Position numbers and translations under genes: made by a program
NCBI GenBank assembly: GCA_020746875.1
Contig: JAGTJL010000012.1
Coordinates: 744,001-808,000, forward strand
DNA from: Rhexocercosporidium sp. MPI-PUGE-AT-0058
Taxonomy: Eukaryota; Ascomycota; Leotiomycetes; Helotiales
Direction of reading: 5' to 3'
DNA length: 64,000 nt
Shown here: one piece after another, positions 56,150-64,000 of the stretch
Layout: every line of letters begins with the position of its first letter
Numbering within the stretch: position 1 is the stretch's first letter
The notes under the pieces: generated by a model
The model's input: only the letters and a program-made list of their open reading frames with translations
Told to the model about the DNA's origin: nothing
Databases searched by the model: none

Positions 56150-59109
56150 TTAAGCGTTCTCACGAACAGTCCCCTCTACCGGATGTCTCTTTTCTAGAGT
56201 TTTGTTCGAAACGCCAGGATGTATCTGGAGAGTCGGGATGGTCATACCATATGACTGTGTCTTACCATCGCTGTCATGTTGATCTTTCTCAACTCTGATG
56301 CAAACATCCAGACTTCCATCTGCATCCTTGCCATGGGTCGAGCTGTGTGCAGCTTTGTGCTTCGTTCCAGCATCAACCTCACCCTCATGGAGCCACGAAT
56401 GGCCATCTATAGCCTTAGGAGTAGCTTGCTTGTCAGCGGCAGTCACATCTGAAGTTCCGTTAGGCGTAGTTCCATTTCCATCGGTGACAGAACGTGGGCT
56501 TGCTCCAGGAGAATTCTCGGTAATGACTGCCCAGTTTCGACTTGGCATCGTAACATGGTTGGAACTAGATGTCTTGTTGGAATCACCAGGGTCCGTATCG
56601 AAGAATTTCATCAAGGTCTCGTCAGTGTCATGGTCCAAGTGATGCAGCTTATTTCGTCTGGCAAGCAAATTTGCAACAGCTTGTGGTGGCGGCTTATTGA
56701 CGATAGCAGACGAGATGATGTTAGCCATGTAGCGGTAATCATTGGCTACTGGGATGTGAAGCTTGGGATTCGAGTAGAATCGACCAACGGCTGCCAAGTG
56801 TACGTCACCGCCGAGAATTGTGATCCGGACGGAAAACTCGGATGCAAGGGCTTGAAGTTGGTGGACGAGGAAGAGTCGCTCCTTTTTGTGGGTACGAGCT
56901 GTGTAATGATCGTCGAGGTCGTCTAACAAATCAACGCTGCCGTCGAAATGGTTGAAGAAACCACCGCCTGACGAATGTTAGCAATGAAATTAATAGGGAG
57001 CCGGGTTGCTGACCGAAGCCAAATCTCTTATGAAGAAACTTGATAGGGGCAATGATTGGGCTCGAGAAGATGTTCTCCAGCCAAGTCAGGCGCTGCGATG
57101 TGTTAGTATTGGCATGGAATAGTCTGGGCGCAAGGGACGAACAGGATAGGCAATTGGGATACCCAAGAGAACAACCAAATGTTGAATGGGAGAAGACGAT
57201 GCCTTGGCGGCGCTGAGTTCCTTTCTCAATCTGCTGAAGATGATTTCGTATGTCTCAGGGTAATTAACTTGCTTTCGGGTTCGCTGAATATGTTAGTGAC
57301 AAGATAACACGTCGGAGGTGAGGAGAGAATCACCTCAGTTCTAGCATCAATACCAAAGAAAGCTATCCGAGCACCAAGTCTGGCATAGATACTGCGAGAG
57401 TGCTCTACAACATATGGCTAGAGATTATCAGTCAGAGGTTGCTGACGAGTCTGACCATGAACTTACCCCTGGTTTAGCTCCAATGATGTAGCTCGAGTCA
57501 ATGGTCTTCTCATCCAGAACATAGGTATTCTCAAGCTGTCTCTGGTCAAGGCCAACCTTCGTGTGACCAGTGGTTTGAGGTGCATCTGAAGGATAGTCAG
57601 CTCACGTTTCTGCTCCTGCAGTCTTTGCACTCACCAGTAGTGTAAGTTGAAGGGGGAGGAGCCAGATGGTGTTGAAACAGCAGATAGTACTTGTTTGCAA
57701 CACCTCCAATGCCACGAAATACGGAGCAACGCATGAAGTCATCAACGTAGCTTCCAAACCCATCGATGATCTAGCACAACGTCAGTATTGTTTGACATAT
57801 AAGGATTGGTAGCCCTACGTCGTGATCATCCCAAAGGTTCAGTTGAGGAATCTGGCCATTCGCACCTGCAAATGGCTCGGTTGAGTACCTGTAAAGTAGT
57901 TAGTAATGACCTGACTTCTTGCCCATTTTGATACCTTACCACTTAATGTAATTATTCACATAGTACTCATCGCATCGCTTTCTCAGAGACTCCGGGAAAG
58001 GGTACTCTTTTCTCTTATGAGGGTTGCTAATGTCAGTCCATTCTCTCAGTGGTCCACCGACGCGAATACCATCATTGTAGATTTGGTCTCCGCCGCCGAG
58101 CCTGTCACCTGTCAGCTTCTGCTAGGATGATCTAGACAACTAGGATACCATACATAACATGGAAAGGGGCCTTTGCGTGTTCTCGCTGAACATCATTCCA
58201 CAAGCAAGCTCCGCTGTAAGCTTCCTCATCCGTACCAACACTGAATCCGTTGCAAGAATGGAACATGATTCTCATCGATTCCGGAATTGCGGGGATGTAA
58301 AAGGTCTGCTTGTCGGTCTTTCCTTGGGAGGTGAACGTGAGCGCCGGGATCTCATACTCGCATTTCAATTCTGATTGCTGCATTGGAACCTGCAAGTCGA
58401 ATCTCCAGAATGTGTTCTCACGATCAGAGTAGAGCTTGGTACCCCGAGATGTCAACTCTTCTGAAGCATGTCCGCTGTCATTCGCCCCGTTGGCTTGCTG
58501 GCCGTTTTGTGGTGCTCCAGACTCGGGCTGCTTGAAGTTGCTGTAGTCCACTCCATTTACGACTCCATAGTTGTCGCCTCGAACTTCGTTCGTAGCACCA
58601 TTGCTGTTGCTGCCAACATGATCTAATGGTCGACCAGCTGGTCCAGCTCTCAATTTCAGCTCTGGAACTTCTGGGCTGTCTCCAAGTCCCCCGCCCTTCG
58701 TGACCACCAACACACTACCGAACCATGTCTCGTTCTCCATTCGTCTGTAGTTGAGCAACGGACCACATTTAACCTCCAACGATCCATGTGTGCCTTCAGC
58801 ATTCTTGTCATGTCCAACAGGGTCGTGCTGGGCGCTGTATTGTGGACCACTATCTCCATTGCGCACATTTCCCGCCACCATGATGGGCTTGGACTTCGAT
58901 CCTTCTGAACCGGCAGAACTTGGGGGTTCGACTCGGTCGCCGTTTAGGAAGTCTGCCAGGCCCTTGCTGCCTCCCCTCTCGTCTGCTCCTCGAGGAGCTG
59001 CATGTGCTCGAAAGGCTGACGACTCTTGATGGCGCCAGCGGTTCGCAGATGCATGGTTGTCGGGATGGTCGGGGCCTACAACGACGTCGTCTCGATAGTG
59101 AGCAGCCAT
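56150..59109 (-). CDS. PhoD-like metallophosphatase family protein
   Basis: Nine exons: 59109-58154, 58101-57940, 57888-57819, 57770-57635, 57585-57467, 57417-57334, 57283-57143, 57092-57014 and 56967-56150. They encode 854 residues and every junction is in phase; introns are 46-52 nt. Residues 1-230 are Gly/Ser/Asn-rich. The catalytic part has the PhoD-like metal motifs G-G-G-D-Q-I-Y-N-D (from about residue 320), N-L-W-D-D-H-D (about 390-396) and G-G-D-V-H-L-A-A (about residue 635). The last 170 residues are low-complexity before a conserved V-C-I-R-V-E segment. No signal peptide or transmembrane segment is seen, unlike secreted bacterial PhoD, so this is the large intracellular fungal type; the substrate is unknown. 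Confidence 0.88.
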
Positions 59110-60592
59110 GATTGCTTATGGTTGTCTGGCGCAGAGGAGTTCGAAGAACGAAGAGGGATTGGAAAATAAAGAGTTAGGAGGAAATTGAGCCTTGCTGTGA
59201 AGGCGAAGTCTGTGTTTGCGCGCCTGGACACGCAATTGATGTTGTATGGAGGAATTGCTGCGCCGAAGAGGTGGTCAGCTCAGCTTTCGCGCCCTAGTAA
59301 AAGTATGGTAGGAGTGACGAACTGGATTTCTGAGTCAACAAACAACAATGGAGTGAATGTCTCAAAAGCTGTACAAGCACCCACAACCGAGGAAATCCCA
59401 GCAAATTTCCTGTTGATGGTGGAATCTGAGGCTCAAAAGAAAGAGAATGGGAGATTCGGAAAGGTCTTGATCATCGAATCATCATCGCAATTTAGTGCAG
59501 CAGCGCAGGCTGATCAAAACAAGAAATGGCAGTCAGCCAAGAGAAGCCAAGACTGCTGGCGTCGAAGCAGCATGGGCAAAGCAACATTGTAACATCGGCA
59601 GCCTTCCTAGTAACGAGCAAGGATAATTCGACTAAGATGACGATCTCCGCCCGCATCCCTAATCTTGATCATCCCTGTTGTTGCAGGAGATCCTCTTTTT
59701 GGTGGGGAACAGTTGCTCGAATTGAAGCTGTTATTTCTCATTCAGATATCCCAATTTCAGAAACATAACAGCTTAACTCTTAAAATCAATACATCCAATC
59801 TTCAGATGAGATGGAAAGGAAGCTTATCCTCGGACGCAGTGTCGCCCAATTTATACAATCCTGGGCCGTGGCTATTTGAAACTTGGAAACATTCCGTCGA
59901 AGGAGGAAATATATATATTGACATGTAGAAAATGATCAGACAAGTCGTCATCAGACTCCAATATCCAGTATCGCATGTTTCAGTTCTGACAAGCAGAGAG
60001 AAGTGCCTGTCAGCTGAACAATCGGCACCTCTTAAGACAACATGGGTCAATCCTAACCTTCAATTCGCCAAGGTCAAGTGTTCCACGTTCAAGCGAGGTG
60101 TTTATTTACTCTTACGCGGCGAGGAGTCCCGTCAAGTATTTCCCAGGTTAGTAACCCAGTAAGAAACGCAAATCCCCGGGGGGGGGGGGGGGTATATATA
60201 CAACAGATCTCCATAAGAACTAGGGCTATATGAGGCAGACAAAGAAATAAGTATGATGGATGAGAAGTTTGTGGATGCCAACATACACGTCTTGTTCATC
60301 ACAAACCTGGGGAAATCGCGGGGAGGTGCATTCATACATGAGTATCATACGTAAATGACAGACACGAAGCAGGTGAGCGAATTGACATTGCTTGGCACTT
60401 CCGAAATCTCTGGCAAGCAAATGTCGGTAGGTTAGTTGACCACTCGCTTAGAAAAGGGTAGGATCAACAACCCTAAGAAAACGACCAGGACAACATTCAC
60501 AACATAGTCCCTGCTAGATTATCTAGAGTGTTAACTCATACAAAAATTTACCTGAATCATCATTTCTATAATATACACCCCTGTTGCTGATC
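59110..60592. other. Intergenic region with homopolymer tract, rhomboid / PhoD-like
   Basis: A 1.5 kb interval carrying the PhoD-like promoter and the rhomboid 3' region. It contains a 15-base G run at 60178-60192. Frames of up to 135 codons lack domains. Confidence 0.55.
60174..60200 (+). repeat. C4-G15-(TA)4 low-complexity tract
   Basis: Four C are followed by fifteen G (60178-60192) and then TATATATA. Such runs are hypervariable and hard to sequence, and can form G-quadruplexes; the exact length may be unreliable. Confidence 0.85.
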
Positions 60593-62250
60593 CTACAGTC
60601 TCCCCTCCTTAATTCTATCCATGATCCCCAGATTCTTCCTCCTCTCCAACTCCCTCTCTTTCTTCAGTTGCTGCTGTCTCCTCATGACACCCGCCGCAAC
60701 AGCACCAGCCGCATAGCCACCGAGATGGGCCCAATGATCAACAGTGATAATCCTGTTCCCCTTCCACACACCAAAAACATCAGCACTAACCATTAGAGCC
60801 AGCAGCGCAAGGGCCGAAATCGACGGCCAATCCTCCGGTGGGAAGACACCAAACGCCCTAACCTTCTCTGAGCTGTTGAGAAGGAGATACGTAGCCACGA
60901 TACCGCAGATAGCACCGGAAGCACCAAGCGAGGAGGACACGAAGTTATTTCGTAAGACCCAAGAGGTGAGGGATACGAAACTGCCAAAGGTGCCGCTGGT
61001 AAGGTAGATGGCGATGAAGTTCCCACGACCGACTTCCTCGTGGAGGCGCACGCCCACGAACCACACGACGAACATGTTCATGGCAAAATGGCCGAGGGTC
61101 TGGTGGGAGAAGACGTTGCCGATCAAACTGAGCGCGCGTGGGTAGCCGGGGGTGGTGATGAAGTATTTGTTCAGGAGGCGGAAGGCGGGAGGGAAATGCC
61201 ACGCACCGAAAACTACGGCGTTCAGGAGAATGATGCCGATTACTGTTGCGGCGGCGGGGGCATATCTGGCCATGCTCGGGACTCTTTGCGAGGGGGAGTG
61301 TAGACGGTTGCGAAGAGGATACAGCTTCCGATGACTGCTATGGTGAAGAGCCCTGATGGCCAGAGACGTGCCCATTGGGTCATCTCTGGCGGTGTATCAG
61401 GCAACACTTTGGCTCGGTCTAGGTAGTATTTCAAGCGAGGGTTCTCGCCTGGTCTTCGTAGTTCAACTTGGGATTCAGGACGTGTTGTCTGTAACGTCCC
61501 GGTGTTCTGTCTGATCTCGTCCGCTTGGTTCCGTTGCTTTGCTTCCTTCGCATCAAGCTTGGCCTCGTTGGCTTTCCGTACCCTGTCAATGACACTGTCA
61601 CCATAGACATTCTTCCCACTCCCAGAGTTGGGTTTATATAGCCCGATTCTCTCAGCATCAGAGACAATGTCGTGTTCCATCTCGGCGAGCTCCTTCTCCG
61701 CTCTTAGGCCAGCACACATAACCTCATCCACCGGCACATTCTTCCTGAGCCATTTCAATCCAATCTCAATAGCCTTCGCTTCAAAAGCACTGCTCGTGTA
61801 TGAAGGATCCCCCAAAGTTCCCGCGACTCTCCGACCATGTAAGACCCTCAGCAATCGATTCGCAGAATTCGCATCGATTATCTTCCCGAAGATGGCTACT
61901 GTTTCCTGCTTTGTGAGGTCTTTAGTCCTGAATAGAAGTCCTTCCCTGTCTTCGTAGTCGGCCGGAAGGTCTGTAAAGTCCTTGATTATCCGCTGAGACG
62001 CAAAAGTCCTGATTCCAGCCGGAAGTCTATACGTCGCATGCGAGATCTGCAACACCCTACTCGATAGCGACGGCGGTTGCCCCAAAGTCCCAGCATGCCT
62101 CCTTCGAATTGGCGAAGATAGAATCGAGTACGGCCGAACAGATCTCTGCGCGAGCCTCGCGGCGAGGCTGTCGATTTTATGGCATGATTGGAAAATAGTT
62201 CGAGGATTCAGACACGAAGCTCGTGTACTTGCCGGCCACAGAGGATTCAT
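60593..62250 (-). CDS. PCP1: Mitochondrial rhomboid protease (Pcp1/Rbd1), frame broken once
   Basis: The first frame (62250-61240) starts with a basic, Ser/Arg-rich mitochondrial presequence and a matrix-side region, then a membrane segment (F-T-I-A-V-I-G-S-C-I-L-F-A) and W-P-D-M-P-P. The second frame (from about 61260 to 60593) carries A-A-A-T-V-I-G-I-I-L and the six-helix rhomboid core. It has the catalytic Ser in G-A-S-G-A-I-C-G (about residue 445 of the joined chain) and His in D-H-W-A-H-L-G-G (about 509). The two join naturally if one base is missing from the five-C run at 61260-61256, giving about 552 residues. An 88 nt intron (donor GTATCC, acceptor CAACAG) would also restore phase but would remove part of the membrane segment. 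Orthologues process Mgm1 and Ccp1 in the inner membrane. Confidence 0.85.
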
Positions 62251-62776
62251 GCTAATTGAATGCTACCGCAACATGTTAGTCGAGCAAATTTGGACCGCGG
62301 ATTTCATATGCGCCTGTGTTGGTCGAAATGCGAATGGCTTCACCAAGTCTGGATCGAACTGTCATTGAGCAGAAGATAAATCTGCGCACGGACCATCATG
62401 ACACCCATTGCCAAGCATATTGGACAAAGCCTCCATGGGCTGGATCGTTGTGTTGTATGTTGCCTTTATGATTAAAGTAAAAATTTAATTATATTTGGGG
62501 AAGAAACCCCTTTCCGGCCTTTACGAGTAATTTTTCAATTTACGAATCAATGAGTCCACCTATTCACAATGGAAACCTGGCTCGTCTTCTTCTGCTCCTG
62601 TTTCGCTTGCGTGCGGTAGATAAATCAACACGGCGCAGCGTGTATTTCATACCTACCTACTCATGTCATTACTCCAATCTTTCACCTACCGATCTTGTTC
62701 TCCTTTCCGTTCGCATAATGTCTCGGGACTTCGCCAGCTTCGCAGTAACACCTGCTACCAAAGTATAGAAGCCTCC
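62251..62776. promoter_or_regulatory. Region between rhomboid gene and F-box remnant
   Basis: This 526 bp holds the rhomboid promoter. It has an A/T-rich stretch at 62470-62560 and no gene. Confidence 0.5.
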
Positions 62777-63752
62777 ATGTTCTCGATCCCAGTTGAGCTC
62801 CTAACTCATATCTTCGAAGCCGGCCTGTGATAACTTGTCCCAAATTGTCGCACTTGCTTCGGTATGTAAACACACCCACGCAACTTGGGTGACGAGTCCA
62901 GGGATAATCATTTACAGAGTGGCTGAAACCGAGATTCGCCCGTTCGAAGACGGCTTGATGGCGGTAAATATACACTCCAAGTAACCACGTAGAAATTCGA
63001 GCTGAAAATGTAATACAGGTGCGAGCAACAGCTATCGTTTCTAAAGCATACCAAGCAGTGGCACTCCCGCCACTGGTAGAAATGAGCTCGCTGAGCATAA
63101 ATTCCAAACTACCAGATCTTACGGAAGTCAAGAAATCTTCAACATGCAGTACCTGGTCCGATGCATCGAATGGATGTAATTCAACTCTAAGGAATCCCAT
63201 TGGGGGGAATGCGAGGGCAATTATTGTTGCACATGAAGTATGGCCATTATCTCGAAACTCAGCGACGATTCCCCGAGTGTATATATGCACACATTCCTGG
63301 GACCAGGAATGCAACAATCGATTCTTTCCGAGACGGTTTCTACCGGGCCATGTATCGACTGCTGCCTGCCAGTGCGGTACTCGCTAGAATTTACCTCTCT
63401 TACAGGCGAGGGAAGAGGGGGGAAGGAGGCATTCTTTGGGCGTGTGGGCGTTGAGGATTACCACTCTAAGTACTGGGAGGTTTGTGATCAAATTCCTAAT
63501 TCCGAAATTGGGCCTCCTAGGCCCCATGATATCTCCTACATTCGACAATTCCCTTCTACAAATACGACGTCACAGACTGGAGTGAGATCGGAGGGTAGAG
63601 AAATGGGAAGTACGAGACCTGTTTCGGACCTTTCGCTTCCTGGATCGTCCATGATGGAAGAAAGAGGCAACAGAATCAGCCTCAAGATTCCCAGTATATG
63701 GAACCGAGCTGAGCGGAGAACCCGGCAGATGTTAGCGCAGTCAGAGAACTAA
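62777..63752 (+). pseudogene. Decayed F-box-like gene
   Basis: From the ATG at 62777 the frame reads F-S-I-P-V-E-L-L-T-H-I-F-E-A-G-L and then stops (TGA TAA). One base on, the next frame continues L-S-Q-I-V-A-L-A-S-V-C-K-H-T-H-A-T-W, so the two halves form an F-box-like helix set split by a single-base shift at 62828. A phase-correct intron (62964-63018) follows. From about 63226 a different frame carries Y-G-H-Y-L-E-T-Q-R-R-F-P-E-C-I-Y and S-F-R-D-G-F-Y-R-A-M-Y-R-L-L. A third frame takes over near the G-run at about 63416 and runs to the TAA at 63752. Three frame changes in under 1 kb argue for a pseudogene; sequencing error is the alternative. Confidence 0.55.
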
Positions 63753-64000
63753 TGCTACTTTTCGTGGCGTACGATCATATCCACTCCAAATTTTCAAATG
63801 TTACTTGGGTAAAACGTGGTGCATCCGTCTATGCGAGGAAACAAGGAAACAGAACCGCGTCTCTTGTGCGATTCGGCATTTTCCAAGTTCGAGCAAGTCA
63901 CTATCCCTACAGAATTCGAGGATCTAACGAAAGGATACCTGTAAACAAATTAAAATCAAGTGTTAGAGGAAGCACACGGAGGGGTAATCCCGTATCAGTT
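63753..64000. other. Window end, no gene seen
   Basis: No frame continues past the stop at 63752, and nothing is recognised in the last 248 bases. Confidence 0.5.

Noticed and set aside
62682..63317. 211-codon minus-strand frame
   Set aside because: It is antisense to the F-box-like remnant, whose plus-strand frames have clear motif character.

Overview
This window is chromosomal DNA of a filamentous ascomycete (Pezizomycotina). Every multi-exon gene has short introns (about 43-140 nt) with GT...AG ends and CTAAC/CTNAC-like branch sites. The gene set is eukaryotic and fungal: a proteasome ATPase, TFIIB, an Sch9 kinase, an RSC subunit, F1Fo subunit h, and a bacterial-type phosphoketolase/acetate kinase pair. 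A leotiomycete is my guess from the look of several lineage-restricted genes, not something I can prove. No virus, plasmid, CRISPR array, rRNA, convincing tRNA or intact transposon was seen.

Layout. 0-10 kb: 3' end of a LIM-domain gene, a gene-free stretch, a peroxisomal MaoC-type hydratase (minus), a NADAR-domain protein (plus), and TFIIB (minus), which is head-to-head with RPT5. 10-20 kb: RPT5 and ATP14 (plus), a 3 kb gap, then the Sch9 kinase (minus). 20-28 kb: an Rsc7/Swp82-type chromatin subunit and a CMP/dCMP-deaminase-fold protein (plus). 28-34 kb: one giant minus-strand gene coding for about 1,645 residues, with a U-box, a von Willebrand A fold and a C-terminal E2 ubiquitin-conjugating domain. 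35-38 kb: two lineage-type proteins (a small one hidden in a non-obvious frame and a 467-residue coiled-coil protein). 38-44 kb: a 5.7 kb gene-free, microsatellite-rich stretch leading into a Pho80/Clg1-type cyclin. 47-53 kb: phosphoketolase and acetate kinase, divergently transcribed. 53-59 kb: an omega-type glutathione transferase that may be spliced to the upstream DNA-binding-like gene, then a PhoD-like phosphatase. 60-64 kb: a mitochondrial rhomboid protease carrying an apparent frameshift, and a decayed F-box-like gene.

How genes work together. Xfp makes acetyl phosphate from xylulose-5-P/fructose-6-P, and Ack converts it to acetate and ATP; they share one intergenic promoter. TFIIB and RPT5 also share a promoter region. 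The other neighbours show no obvious shared pathway. The observations most worth a second look are the E2/U-box/vWA megaprotein, whose vWA fold is split by about 500 residues carrying the U-box, and the possible DNA-binding/GST chimera with phase-compatible splice sites. All exon coordinates were derived by eye from splice signals and reading phase; I ran no alignment or database search.
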